Shown: positions 24,401 to 35,568, numbered from the stretch's first letter. The stretch is DNA of 64,000 nt from Nelumbo lutea (GCA_022828595.1 JAKGHH010000005.1:55919655-55983654); one strand, 5' to 3'. Notes: a model not told the origin generated them from the sequence alone. Translations and numbers: made by a program.

Positions 24401-26279
24401 TCCACAAGTATCAGAATGAACTGTAAGTAGAGCGAAAGAACAAACTGTCTGAGGAAGAGCACTTCAAAGAGAAAGAAGATTGAGAGCAAAAAGGGAATTC
24501 TTCAAGGAAGGCAGCTCAATCCCCTTATCAAGCAAGAAGATGATTGAGGGAAGACAGAGCAGCAGACCTCCTACTTGACCACAGTCAGTGACATTTAGAC
24601 TGAACCAAGAGAATTGAAATGGAGAACACCAGATTTGGTCAAGAACACCAGATTTGGGAAGCAAACACCAAACTTACAAGCACATACATACGTAATGCTT
24701 ATTACCTTCTTGCATCTAATTCCTGAATTGCTTATAAACTCTGCATGGACTGTCAGAATTTACAGGTTAAAGGGAACGTCATTAACATGTTAGAATTTTT
24801 GCCACATATTTTCAGCATGAAATAGAAAAGGGCATTCCCAAATGCTGGTCTCACCATCCAGGGTCTAAGGAAGGGTTGACTATAGATTAGATAAGGACCT
24901 AAACCTCTGGCATTTCTGCATTTTTTTGTGCAAAATGGTTACTCTCAGACCCAAACCCGCATTGGCAAATTATCACACTTCTCAGACAAGATTTTACCAA
25001 AACCTCGTATACAAATTACATAAAATATTACATATGAACAGAACAATAAGTACCATAAGGTAATTTTTTTTATCAGTATCCTAAGGTAATTTCCAACTCA
25101 ATAAACCCTTCTCCCAACTATTTGGGGTTGGGTAGAAATCTAGTTAAATAACCCAAAAAGAAACCACAAAGAAGCTCGATCAAGTGAATCAGCAAGTTCT
25201 CTACATCCCACTACAGAGCCATGTCTTAGTCAGCAATCAAGTGAAGAAACTTCCCCACATCATAATAACTGGCATTTGGCATTACCTTTCTCGTCTTGTA
25301 CGAAACTTAAGCGGTTTTCTCACTGTCAGCAATCATGCAAATAAAATTCAAACATATAATAACATTTTCCGCTAGAATCGTGTCTAACTCTAATCAAAAT
25401 CGAGTCTTCTACAAAATTGGTGAAACTACAAAAGTTACCGGTGCTATCAGTCTAGAAAATTCTTAAACGTGCTTCTGATGAAATCCTACCACAAGTTTGT
25501 ATAAAGAGCTCAGCGTACTACAAAAGGAAAATCTTTAAAATAGTACCAATTCAGTAAGGTATGCTGACCTGAGAATGAGCTCACAAGACCGCGAGCTTCT
25601 TCGCTCCAATCAAAACCACGAATAGCCTCATAAACTCCGGCATAGTCTCGCGTCCATAGCCTCTGACCTATTTTCCAAGCAGCAACGAGCTCTGGCTGGC
25701 TTTCTTTAATTGTCGAAGGTATCGATTTCCATAGAAACCGAGCACTGTTACTGCAAGACCATCCATCCACCAATATAAATCCTATAAAAAAGAAACCCAA
25801 ATTGCAGGAAATTTGACCTCTTAAACCCTAAATCCCAATTAGTATACAAGAGCCGAATAACGAAAAATACGATTTCAACTTACATATCATTGACATAAAT
25901 GTGCCCTAAAAGATGAATTGCGTGCGGCCATTCGTCTCGGTATGGAATGCCTTGAGCTGAAACCTGATCGATCTCCAACAGCACGGCACCATAAGAATCT
26001 CGAGAAAAATGTATAAATTAATAGTTATCGTACAGAACATGGATAGCGACTGCGATTCGGAATGAATCAGAAACCCTAAGAATCAATGTACATTGTTCTC
26101 TGATTTTTTTAACTGTAATAATGATGATTATATACTTCGAGAAACTTTTACGAGTGAAAAACAAATTACAAGGAATAGGAGACTTATGGGTTTGCCTGAA
26201 GCATAAGCTCGTCGCAGATATCTGCGATCTTTTCATATGACTTGGACGCCATAGCGTCCTTGAGGGAGGAAAAATCCAT
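18488..26279 (-). CDS. CSN8: COP9 signalosome complex subunit 8 (CSN8), five exons
   Basis: CSN8 is the smallest subunit of the nuclear COP9 signalosome, which removes NEDD8/RUB from cullin-RING ubiquitin ligases and represses photomorphogenesis in darkness. Exons in transcription order: 26279-26196, 25963-25884, 25750-25569, 19984-19877, 18627-18488. Joined they give 594 bp, 197 aa, the same length as the Arabidopsis protein as I recall it. Recognisable stretches are EKIADICDELMLQ (residues about 16-28), WPHAIHLLG, SARFLWKSIPSTIKE, WTRDYAGVYEAIRGFDW, LYTKRMFQLLMSAYSTI, ALFLGMNEEAAT and the C-terminal LQRLTEYVFHLEH. Together these cover the CSN8/PSMD8/eIF3K (PCI-related) domain. Introns 2-4 have GT-AG ends and all phases agree. 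Intron 1 appears to start with GC (CAG/GCAAAC). Intron 3 is 5,584 bp and full of transposons; intron 4 is 1,249 bp. No frameshift is seen, so the gene looks intact. Confidence 0.93.
19118..19735. repeat. CAAGGCACC-type dispersed repeat in CSN8 intron 4
   Basis: GCGCCACAGTTGTCAAGGCAA on the left and TTGGTGCCTTGAAAACCATGG on the right form roughly inverted ends around an AT-rich core. It resembles the GGCAAGGC-rich hAT-like repeats of plants and the element at 20530. Boundaries are approximate. Confidence 0.4.
20862..21189. mobile_element. Nested hAT-like MITE
   Basis: The ends are AATGTGTTAAAACATGGAGGC and GCCTCCCACACCTTTTATAACACTA. The flanks TTCTTGACTC and TTCCTGATTC agree at 8 of 10 positions. 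The interior is rich in GGCATATG and CCTCTAGGCAT strings. It lies inside the element at 20530. Confidence 0.55.
21219..21544. repeat. Near-perfect 326-bp inverted repeat
   Basis: The outer ends AAGCCCCTCGAGGC and GCCTCGAGGGGCTT are exact complements. Pairing continues through AAACAAGTCCATATGAAGGT, then TTTAAGTG, ATCTTTTATTA and AACATTAGCAAAT, giving arms of about 140 bp around a loop of roughly 50 bp. It lies in CSN8 intron 3, so the CSN8 pre-mRNA would contain a very long hairpin. Confidence 0.8.
21956..22254 (-). mobile_element. Mutator-like small repeat, copy C
   Basis: Opposite orientation to the copies at 33 and 1189. It begins CATGGTTTTGAAAACC and ends TTTTTAAAACCTT. Flanking 9-mers ACTCCCATG (21947-21955) and GCTCTCATG (22255-22263) match at 7 of 9, both mismatches being transitions. 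Lies in CSN8 intron 3. Confidence 0.7.
22255..25568. other. Remainder of CSN8 intron 3, possible retroelement remains
   Basis: No intact gene. Short open stretches at about 23511-23783 (FAGKGPIKRKLLPIKK, then KPKVFSLRREAFRVRK) and 24190-24396 on the plus strand look somewhat protein-like. With the intervening ATWVDLHLEFGR at about 23985-24020 they might be a decayed retrotransposon ORF. I could not identify a domain, so this is only a suggestion. Confidence 0.25.
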
Positions 26280-26822
26280 GGTAGAGACGGTGTTGGTTCT
26301 CTTCGCCTGTAACGACTTGTTAGAAAACCTATTCTCGCGCAAAGCTACTACTCTGGTAACAAAACTGCGGCCACTTCCACCAAGGAGGAAATACTCCCTT
26401 TCACGATAGATAACAAAACCACGCTATTCAATCTCATAAAAAACCGAAAAACGAAAAACAAACCGAAACCAGTACTCCGAAGTTCCGAACCGAAAAACTT
26501 GTCAACTGAACCGGTTGATTCGGTTTCGGTTAACCTATTGAAAAAGGTATATATACAGTATTGATGATGTCATATTTGTGTGAAATTCCAGGTTATTTTT
26601 CTACCTCTTCGAGATTGGTCAGCATTTTTTTTCTTGAAGGCGATTAGACAGCATTTATATTATATATTATAAATATAAAAAATGAAAAACGAAACCAATC
26701 AACCAATTAATCGATTAATTCGGTTCAGTATTTTTCAACAATCGAAAGAAACTCGGTTTCAAATATGTGCCCACGGCAGAACTGTAAGAACCCCTAATTT
26801 TCATGTTACAGAAATTTTTCAA
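26280..26822. other. Upstream region of CSN8 and CCGAAAC-rich repeat
   Basis: The first 100-150 bp should contain the CSN8 leader and core promoter (read on the minus strand). No clear TATA box was seen. From about 26435 to 26545 the sequence is a run of AACCGAAA and GGTTTCGGTT strings, probably a MITE end. Confidence 0.4.
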
Positions 26823-26830
26823 CTTTTACA

Positions 26831-27287
26831 CGGGCTGTTCATAACAAGATCCAAACCGATCAATTCAGTCCGATCCAATCTGAGTTGGCTGGTTTTTCTT
26901 CAGCATCGATCGGTTTCGAGTTACAAAAAAATATAAATTGATGATTCAACACATAAAAACCGAAATCAAACCGATCCAAACTGACTTAGATAAATATACA
27001 TATTATATATAAAATTTCTGATATATAAAATATCAGTTTTAATTCATCAAATCATTTTTAATTTCCAGGCATCTAGTCTTTGCTTTCTTAGACTTGAATC
27101 CTTTACCGTTCACACCGAGATAATCACTCACAAAACCGACTCAAACCAACCCAAACCAATTCAAACCGACCATGTTGGTTTACTTAGTACTGAGTCGGTT
27201 TCAGTTTCATTTGTAGGTAAACCAACCAGGTTAGTTCGGTTGGAAAAATGCCAATAAACTGACCCAACCCAACCCGTGAACAGCCCT
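26831..27287. mobile_element. hAT-like MITE (457 bp)
   Basis: The ends CGGGCTGTTCA and TGAACAGCCCT are exact inverted repeats in this trimmed form except the terminal base. Flanks CTTTTACA (26823-26830) and ATTTTATA (27288-27295) match at 6 of 8. The interior is rich in CCAAACCGA strings. Confidence 0.6.
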
Positions 27288-27350
27288 ATTTTATAGGTAG
27301 ACTAGAAAGGAGAAGCTCTTCTAACATCATAGATTTATTTTAGCTTTTTA

Positions 27351-27777
27351 GGATAAATTACATATAGGTATCCTTTACTTTGGTGGTAATTGTATCCTCA
27401 AGTTTCAATTATAACACTTGAGTATCTTAAACTTTCAAAAATATACACTTAGGTCCATCCGTAGTATTCTGTCAGTTAAATAGTAAATAATGCCATAAAT
27501 ACCCTTCCTCGTGTATTTTTTATATCATTTTTAGAAAATCGAAAGTCTCCTCACATGGACAGCAAATAACATATTCAACTTTTCTGATGATGGCATTTTC
27601 TGGTGATGATTTTACTCTGTATAATGATCTCAAAAATATATGATAAGGGTATTTTTGATATTATGTAATATTTAACTGACATAATACTAATTGATGGACC
27701 CAATTGTCTCTTTTTGAAAATTCAATGTATTCAAGTGTTACAGTTGAAAGTTCAAAGTACCTATCTGTAATTTAACC
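27351..27777. mobile_element. Non-autonomous element with about 150-bp inverted ends
   Basis: The left arm starts GGATAAATTACATATAGGTA and includes AACACTTGAGTATCTTAAAC and GTCAGTTAAATA. The right arm is its diverged reverse complement, ending TATCTGTAATTTAACC. The long inverted ends and short core are Mutator-like. Flanks GCTTTTTA and ATTTTTTA are similar (6 of 8). Confidence 0.6.
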
Positions 27778-28439
27778 ATTTTTTATATGCTAGTTAATAA
27801 AGAAATAATGGATGATTATAATTTATAGAATAATTTAAGAAAAAAATGTAAATTATCAATTAACAATTATTTTATAGTGTTGTACTTATGTGATATAGGA
27901 AGTGAAATAGATGATTATAAATGATTAATATTTATTTTAAACTTTTAATAAAATGGCAAGGAAACAATTTGATGTCATCCAAACTCAATAAACAACAAAA
28001 TGGACAATAAAAAAGTACAATTCTTTTTAAAGATGGAAAGGAAAAGCACTCTTCGTCATAGATAAATTTTCTTTAGTTTTACAATTTTGAAGTCATCCAA
28101 TTTCAATATACAACAAAATGGACAATAAGATAGTATAAAACAAAAAAAGTAGAAAACATAAATGAGAAAACTACAATTCTAAACAACCTGCCTAAAACAT
28201 ATCCCAATTTGTTTTAGGCTTGGTGAGGTTTAGGTTGGCAAACTTGGGCTTTTACATTGCTACGGGTATGGGCCTAAGGTTCATGTCCAAGGTTGGGCTT
28301 GGATTGGTCCTTACCCAAAACTCAATTAACCCATCTACGCTACTTTATTGAAAAGGGTTAAGACTTAAGAGAAGTCTAAAGATAAAAGAAAGGAGGAGTT
28401 TATTAAAGAGACAACACGATACACTACGATGTTGGTTGA
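27778..28439. other. AT-rich intergenic stretch, no gene
   Basis: No coding signal was recognised. TCCAATTTCAATATACAACA resembles TCCAAACTCAATAAACAACA about 120 bp earlier, suggesting a short local duplication near 27970-28130. Confidence 0.4.
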
Positions 28440-29240
28440 TGGTTGATATAATAGATTATGCCCTTTGAAAACATTGTCTTCGTCCATCACTAGATGGACA
28501 AGATTTTATGAATACTATCTTGACAAATCATAGACAAGATTAATTCATTGTTACACGAGATCACTTCGATGGCTTCGAATATATATGTGTGTGTGGTTGA
28601 GATTAATTCATTAATCTTGGTTGTTTTGTACATTATTTTATCTCAGCCATTTTTTTAGAAAATTTGATGTTTTACCTGAATGGCTAAAATTAGTTGAAAT
28701 CTTGGTATATTGCTTGGTTACCCAAGATTATTTCTTTACTATTAAAGACCAATTTGATTAATTACCTCTATTTTTCACTAACCGAAAATAGTTGAAATTT
28801 CAGTAGATGACTTGGATGGTTGAGATTAGTTCATCCATGTTGAGAGACAACTTTATTGACATAGATCTTTGAATTGAGTGGATAAATTATTTTGGATAGA
28901 CTAAGATTAAATGAATTATTGGTACATGAAATGGATGGTTGGAAGTAGTCGAATGATCTCAGGATGCCATTTTGATGGCCCACACATCTTAGGTGTTAAC
29001 TAGTAAATCACTTTATTTGGCTCAGAAAAATCAGTGCTTTAATTGAATGGTCAATTCAAGATTGTTTGAAACTTTGGTACGTTACTTGGATAGCAAGATT
29101 AATCGTTGATTTGATGCATTTTCATGCATTGCCTAGATTAGTTAACTTTGGCATATTATTTGGTTGATTGAAATTAATGTACTAATCTTAAGAGCTCATT
29201 GTGATGGCCTAAATCTTCTGGTTAATTAGAGATTTAGATA
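28440..29240. repeat. Degenerate tandem array
   Basis: A motif of the form TTGGTAyrTTACTTGGnTGGTT followed by GAGATTAGTTCATTAATC recurs at about 28704, 28801, 28921, 29075 and 29149, with irregular spacing of 74-154 bp. The units are strongly diverged. No reading frame follows the repeat. Confidence 0.45.
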
Positions 29241-29571
29241 CATAATTTACGTTCTTTTTTTTTTTTAGTTTTGGATAATTTGGTAAATGATTTACTATAC
29301 CACACTACCATAGTAATTTGAAACCATTGCACATCAGATTTACAAGAATAATTGATGCTCTTGAGGCATGGGTTTCAAATAGTCTGAATCTGAATCTTTA
29401 GTTGGAAATCATGACAATGAATATCTATTTTGGTAATATTAAATATGTATAAATGGAAACACCCAAATTTTATCTTTTAAAGTAGATAAAAATCCTAAAA
29501 AATAATAAAGAAGGGCATTTTAGGATTTTAGAAATGTCTAACAATACAGGAATTAAGGATATATTTTCATG

Positions 29572-29612
<41 letters not shown>

Positions 29613-29665
29613 AATATGATATAAAAAGACTTTAATCCATGTGAACTTTGATGAAAATCCACTTA
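29241..29665. other. AT-rich stretch with (CT)n microsatellite
   Basis: An uninterrupted CT run occupies about 29575-29611. No gene was recognised. Confidence 0.6.
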
Positions 29666-29799
29666 GACTATATTTGCTTTGAAGGAAAAAGTAGGGAAAT
29701 TAAAGGAAGGAAAAGGTAAGAAAACTTATACAAGATTTATAAAGATTTTCCTACCTTTCCCTTTCTTTCCTTACTTTTTCATTCAAACCAAATACAATC
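29666..29799. mobile_element. Tourist-like MITE (134 bp)
   Basis: The ends are GACTATATTTGCTTTGAA and TTCAAACCAAATACAATC, flanked on both sides by TTA (29663-29665 and 29800-29802). The interior is also self-complementary (GTAGGGAAA against TTTCC). Confidence 0.65.
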
Positions 29800-30209
29800 T
29801 TAATTGGTTACCACTTTCACGATACTCAATCAACCGTTGATTGGTTACAAGTTATTTTCGAAATCATGTATTTACAAAAGGAGTTTATTTTTGTCTTAAT
29901 TTAGGAGTGGAGTGTGACACTCCCAAAGTAGAAGGAATCCTTAATTACCAAAAAAACATGAGATTATATCCTATTAATTAATTAGTTAATTATATCTTCA
30001 TAATACAAAACGGTAGAAACTGAAATACAATATCAGAAAAACAAACAAGAAACCATTTACCCAAACAAACCACTAACAAATAAAATGCAACACAGGACAT
30101 GCATGTTACAAGCATAGACACATCCATGGATGGATTGATATTATTCGCCATGAAAATTATCAAAATCAAATCTAACACAAGTGGGACGTGCTTTCCATGA
30201 CCAACGCGC

Positions 30210-30578
30210 TTATATATGCCCCTCCTTGTGAACGGCACGCCCAGGCCCAGAGAGCTTACGTTGCTTCTTCTCATCAAAACCACCTTCACCATGGCCATCA
30301 TCTTCATGTTCATGTTCATGCTCATGATCATCGTCACAGTCTTCGCATTCATCATCATGATGCTCTTCATCTGAATGGTCATCATCGCCATGATCTTCCT
30401 CATCATCATCATCTTCGTCTAACTTGCGCTGGAACTGTTGCATCTCCTTCTTGCTCATCATCATTTTACGTGAAAGAACCCCTCGACCACTGTCCTCGTG
30501 GCCTAACCCATCAGCTGCAGCGCAACAGACGGCAAGAGCCACCATAACCAGAAGCAACACAACTGCTACAGGCTTCAT
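30210..30578 (-). CDS. Small secreted Asp/Glu/His-rich protein, unknown function
   Basis: An uninterrupted 122-codon frame. Residues 1-22 form a classic signal peptide: a Lys near the start, a hydrophobic core VAVVLLLVMVALAV and a small-residue end CCAAAD, with likely cleavage near 22/23. Residues 54-97 are almost entirely Asp, Glu and His (for example DEDDDDEED and HEHEHEHED). They include a CEDC motif at 78-81, a composition that could bind divalent metal ions. The basic tail includes KKQRKLSG. The ATG follows a CT/GA-rich leader and a TATA-like box lies about 100 bp upstream, supporting a real gene. The plus-strand reading frame over the same bases is a shadow. I recognise no family. Metal binding is inference from composition only. 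Confidence 0.65.
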   Translation of the reverse strand: MKPVAVVLLLVMVALAVCCAAADGLGHEDSGRGVLSRKMMMSKKEMQQFQRKLDEDDDDEEDHGDDDHSDEEHHDDECEDCDDDHEHEHEHEDDGHGEGGFDEKKQRKLSGPGRAVHKEGHI

Positions 30579-30579
30579 A

Positions 30580-30610
<31 letters not shown>

Positions 30611-30675
30611 CCTCTCTACCTTAAAAGGGTTCTAATGTATATCTTTAATTAGTACGAAGCTAGACATTTCTGGTC

Positions 30676-30684
30676 TTATATATA
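30676..30684 (-). promoter_or_regulatory. Likely TATA box of the secreted-protein gene
   Basis: The minus strand reads TATATATAA about 100 bp before the ATG at 30578. The intervening leader contains GAGA/CTCT runs. Confidence 0.45.
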
Positions 30685-31158
30685 GAGAGAGCATTTCGTA
30701 TATATGTAAACAAAATCCAATTAAATAAATATATAATTTAGATGAACGCATGCAATTATCTAGTGATTTTCCTACCTAAACTATATACAAAACTATTTCG
30801 TTTGCATGCAATTGCACTACTATTATATAAAGGTAGATATATACTTGTATTCTTTGGTGGATAACAGGCTAGACCCAATTACAAAGCTTAAGACTTAAGT
30901 AAGCAATTCATGCGTGGGTCTCGTTTGGCCCCTGAATTATTTGAAGGTCAATTGAAATTGAGCCAATTAACCCACAACCCAGATAGCTTTCTGGTTGGGT
31001 TTTAATTTCAAAACACTGATTAGAATATATCATTTGAATATTATATAGGGCTCTCGCCCACGGACTGTAGCTTAATGAGATCGATTTTATTAGAAAATAT
31101 ATATATATTTTTTGGGGGGAGGGAGGAAAAAGTCTACATATATTTCCTTTCTTTTGGG

Positions 31159-31451
31159 CATGATTTTTAAAATCACACCGGACGGTTGGACCAAAAAACC
31201 AGGAACCGCATTTTTCCTCAAAAGCGGATTTTTGCCAATAAGTGTTGATTTGATCAATAAACTGTTGATTCGTACAGTTGAATTGTTCAAACTGTTTAAA
31301 CTATTTAAACTGTTCAATGATTTTTATTGTTTTTATTTTTTATTTTTTTTTTTGTTAGAACAAAATGACCATTTGATTCGAACGATCAAACTGTTTAACC
31401 CGGAAATCGAACCCTGACTGATTAGTTATTCGGGTTGATTTTAAAAACCTT
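31159..31451 (-). mobile_element. Mutator-like small repeat, copy D
   Basis: Begins CATGATTTTTAAAATC and ends TTTTAAAAACCTT, in the same orientation as the 21956 copy. Flanks TCTTTTGGG and GCTTTTAAG match at 6 of 9. Confidence 0.6.
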
Positions 31452-31915
31452 GCTTTTAAGCATTCGACTGCAATAAAATTGAGCTAGACATCTCAAAATC
31501 GAAACCCCTTCATCTGAAAACTTGTTAAATCTTAAGAAGGATTCATATCATTGTGGGTACCACTATGATTCTGCTTAATTTGCTGATGTAATAGTTAAGA
31601 CCTGCATGAGAAAATTGGCTATTAATTGAATATAGAAATTAAATTTTGTAAGTGGTTTTTCAACTTCATAAATAACCAGGTTTTGTAATTAATTATTAAT
31701 TAACTGTTGTCCTTAATTAGTTTTCATGAAATGGCAAGCCTCATAAAATTCAAGTTGGCAAACACCACCTAGGAAGGAACAGTACCCCTTGCATGCTTGT
31801 TAAAACTTGTAAAACAAGATATGCTTAATTATATATCATCACTTCCACATGGTAGGGGAGAGAAGAAGAAGAGAAGTCTCATTGCATTGGATATTTATTG
31901 TTCAACCACCGCTAA

Positions 31916-32007
31916 GGCTGTCTTTGAAAGAAAAGGTAGAGAAAGGAAGGAAAAGATGTCCTGGTACAGGTTTCATTCCCTACTTTTCTTTCAAACCAAA
32001 CACAGCC
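31916..32007. mobile_element. Tourist-like MITE (92 bp)
   Basis: GGCTGTCTTTGAAAGAAAAGG and CTTTTCTTTCAAACCAAACA then CAGCC are inverted ends. TAA flanks both (31913-31915 and 32008-32010). Nearly the whole element is palindromic. Closest to the copy at 472. Confidence 0.7.
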
Positions 32008-32959
32008 TAAAATCATGACAATATAAACCTTGAATATTGCTTCAATAGACATAATTCGGCACTAATGCATCAGCAGGTTCACTCACGTCTTACTAATTAA
32101 CGTGGTTCCACGTCTATTTGACATTATTATTTACATATACATGAATCTGGCCAGGTTTACTTGTGAGACATATATTTGAATATTACCAATGTCTCAAAAG
32201 AAAATTCAATTATAGGTCTTAGCTTCTAGCAGAGCCAACTTAAATAAGCCTGTATATTTTAATTTTCTTTTTCTATATTGGCCACCTTGATTTAGAAAAC
32301 ATGTTATAATTGCCTACTTAAGCCTGGCTCATCTGTTTAATGTTGGTATTAATTTTCATTTGAAAATTTTGAGTTTTGCTTTTGATTATACTGTTTTACT
32401 ATATATCGAGTTTTGGGGCTTTGGTCAGACATTGGATGATTAATGATGTGTGGTGGTGGTGATGATGACAGATGATAATGGCAATGCACATGAAGGTGAA
32501 GTGGTTGGTTGAAGTGGGTTATTAACTTTTCTAAAAAATATTCTTTCATTGTAGGTATGTTCAATGAGCATTTAGCAAATTTTGGGATTTTTAGCCTGCA
32601 CTCCACCTTAGAACTCAGATTTGAACTGCGGACCTACAACAATTAAAATTTATGAACGGCTCCACCTATAACACCCCTACCCGCCCATGAATTGTCATCA
32701 ATTCCGAGCTGGCACCTGCCCCCAACTGTACATTAGAGCTAGGATTTCAAAGGTGGACTGAACATAAAAACCCCCAATTTTTTTGACACCTATAGCTTAA
32801 AAGACTACTATCCTACCCTAGAAAAAGATTAAAACAACTTTTGACAGTTGTCAAAATATTTATCAACTATTCATTGAAGTGCTTACTATGTTGTGCCTAC
32901 TAGATCCTATCCGTAGGATTTGATCCCAAGTCTCTACTACAATAAACCAGAAAACCTAT
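32008..32959. other. Intergenic stretch without a recognised gene
   Basis: A stretch with CATGAATTGTCATCAATTCC at about 32687 resembles CATGAATTGACATCAATTCT at about 45820, so it is probably a dispersed repeat. There is no coding evidence. Confidence 0.4.
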
Positions 32960-34079
32960 TGATGAGGGCAGATTTGGCCCTCCAGTGGAATTGTGACACG
33001 TGGCACCTCGTGCCAACTAAGTATGGCCTCTAGGCAGCTCGCCACAGGCAGCTCGCCATAGGTAGCTTGCCACAGGCATAGGCAGCAGCTCGCCATAGGC
33101 AGCTCGCCATAGGCAAATCGCCCTAGGCAGCTCGTCACTTGTAGAGAAGCTCGGTACAGGAGTAGTTTGGCATATCGTAGGAAGATCCCCTACCTGACGA
33201 CCAGGCCTAGACACCAACCCGCCGACTAACACAAGCATTGACCTGATGACCTGGCCCAGACACCGACCCGCCGACTAACATAGGCGCCGACCTGGCAACC
33301 TAGCCCAGACACCGACCCGCCGACTGACACGGGCACTGACCTGACGACCTGGCCCAGACACCGACCCGCCGACTGACACAGGCGCCGCCCTGACAACCTG
33401 GCCCAGGCGCCGACCTGGCCGCCTGACACAAGCGCCAGCCTGACAACCTCGAGGAGTTCACCACCGTACCTCGGTTCTGATGGGATGTGACGAGTCTTAC
33501 CCTTTGGAGGCTTTTCACCCACCTAACCCGCTAGGGCTCTGGTATATAAAGACCTCACCCGCCAAAGGGGGGGGGGGGAGGATAGAAAAAATTGAGGTAA
33601 TCCTTGCTCTCTGGCTCTCTCATTTCTCCAATATTATCTTCAAAGCTCTCTACACTCAGAGTGCTAACTTAGTTGTCGAAGAGCCCCCACCGGGAAAATA
33701 CACCCGGGTCCTCTGATTCAGTTCTCGCAGGTTCCTCGGCTCCCGCCGCATACAAAGAGGAGGAAAAGATGGTGTTCTCGCAGGTCCCTCAGCTCCCACT
33801 GCCTACAAAGGAAAGAATGTCACCTCATGCTGAGGGCAGTCGGGTTACGCTGCACTAGGGAGCTCCACCATTCTCTAAGTCACAGGCCGCCTAGTAGGGA
33901 GTTCGCCACCAGGTAGCTCGCCACCAGGCAGTTCTCCACCAAGCTGTTCGCCACTAGGCAGTTCGCCACCAAGTAGCTCATCACTGAGGCACGTCACCCC
34001 CGGGTCAAATAACAAGGTACTTAGCCAAAAAATTTTTACATCACAAAACATTGGTACGTGGCCGAAAATGGTTACATCA
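32960..34079 (+). mobile_element. Solo LTR, family L, copy 1 (1,120 bp)
   Basis: Begins TGATGAGGGCAGATTTGGCC and ends GTGGCCGAAAATGGTTACATCA, so it has TG...CA ends, shared with copies at 53997 and 61031. Flanking 5-mers CCTAT and CCTAC match at 4 of 5. A TATA box (TATATAAA, 33543-33550) precedes a CT-rich transcript-start-like region, as in LTR promoters. Three minisatellite blocks are inside: CAGCTCGCCATAGG-like units (33034-33135), CCGACCCGCCGACTGACACA-type units (about 33195-33440) and GGCAGTTCGCCACCA-like units (33885-33985). No internal retrotransposon region adjoins. Long GGELPGGELP-type reading frames on the minus strand are products of the minisatellite. Confidence 0.8.
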
Positions 34080-34394
34080 CCTACCATGGTTACAACATAT
34101 TTTTGTGATTGCCCAATAAAACATGGATAAGGTAAACAATAGATAATTTGGCCTTTTGTATTTAAAACAAATGGGAGGTCATGCCCATTTTTGTGAGTGA
34201 TCACAAGAATTTGTATGATCATGGTCGCATAAGATGTTAACTCTAGTTCCATTTGAACAAGGACCCTTTTGATGGGCATCCCTTATTTTCTACCATGTAG
34301 AATGATGATAAGGTTAATTTGGGACGTCCATTTCAATGAGGAAGCCCTTGCATCATCATTGTATTGACTCCCTCTATCTAACTCACCTTATAAC

Positions 34395-34722
34395 TAGGGG
34401 TGGATTCGAGTCAAGCTGAATATACTTGGCTATTCAAACTTGGTTCACTGAAATAGTGTTAGGCTCGAGCTCGACTCGATTCGAGATAGAGACTTGAGCT
34501 CGAGCTTGGCTCAATTCAAAAGCTGGCAAGTTCGAGCTTGACTACAAGCCAATCATTTTTTAGAAAAATAAAAATTATACATATAATACAAAAATATGAA
34601 TTATAAAAATTTTTTATTATATATTAAAAATTATATATATATATATATATATACTAGGCTCGATTTGACTCACGAGCTAAACTCGAATAGCTCGTGAGAA
34701 GCTTGGTTCGTGGCCACCCTTA
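34395..34722. mobile_element. hAT-like MITE (328 bp)
   Basis: The ends are TAGGGGTGGATTCGAG and GGCCACCCTTA. Flanks CTTATAAC (34387-34394) and CTTATGAC (34723-34730) match at 7 of 8. The body holds GCTCGAGCTCGACTCG-type self-complementary strings around a (TA)n core. Confidence 0.75.
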
Positions 34723-35565
34723 CTTATGACCTAGTAATGGTTTCATGGGGTTATTAGGGGTGCAACTTAGGCGGGCTCAGGTTGGAATTTTGTCAAATTT
34801 TGAATAGGGCTGGCCTAGAAACCCAGTACTTGACTTGCACACCACTAATGGGAGGTAACATATCTCCCATACCCATAACCCCCCAAACCTGGTGGTAACA
34901 GGATTTGTTCCCAAGTCTCCACTACAACTAGCCATCGAACTTACCAATTAAGTGACCATTAGTTGCCAAATCACACCTAACATTGGAATTAATATTTTTT
35001 TATATACATTTGAGTTGATGACATGATAATAGAATGGCTTTCACCAATCAAAACCCTCACATGAAACTTGATAAATACAACCCGATTGGTTACCACTTAA
35101 TACCGGTTGGTCGGATGTATACAAGTTTTCTCTTTTTTGGTATCAGTCAAACCCTAAAAAGTTACATATGAAGAACAAATGGACCTCTTTTGGTCCCTGC
35201 ATCATCTTGTCATGTTAAAGATTATTGAATCATTTAGGTTGTATTTGCTTCTTCATTAAAAAGTAATTTATCACATAAGCCACTTATTTTCAATTTAAGT
35301 TTCCTTTACTTATAACAAGCTGAATTGAAAAACTTATTACTTTTTCTTTGGTATAGGAAAAACTTATTACTTTGTCTTTTAATGAATAAGTCTTTTAGGA
35401 GGTTGTGGACTCCTTAATGGTTGAAGCTAAAGTTAAATTAAATATTTTGTTGTATGATTAATTACTTTATCCACTAAATGCCAAAGAAGTAAGTCAAGAG
35501 CTCACTTTTGCTATGATATTATCATAGCACAAGGCTAAAATAGAAAATCATGGCCTCAGGTTTAC
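34723..35565. other. Intergenic stretch without a recognised gene
   Basis: No coding region or clear element was seen. Short decayed repeat-like strings only. Confidence 0.4.
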
Positions 35566-35568
35566 TTA

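Noticed and set aside
30188..30624. Plus-strand His-rich frames opposite the secreted-protein gene
   Set aside because: They are complements of the GAT/CAT-rich coding region; the minus frame has the signal peptide and promoter context.
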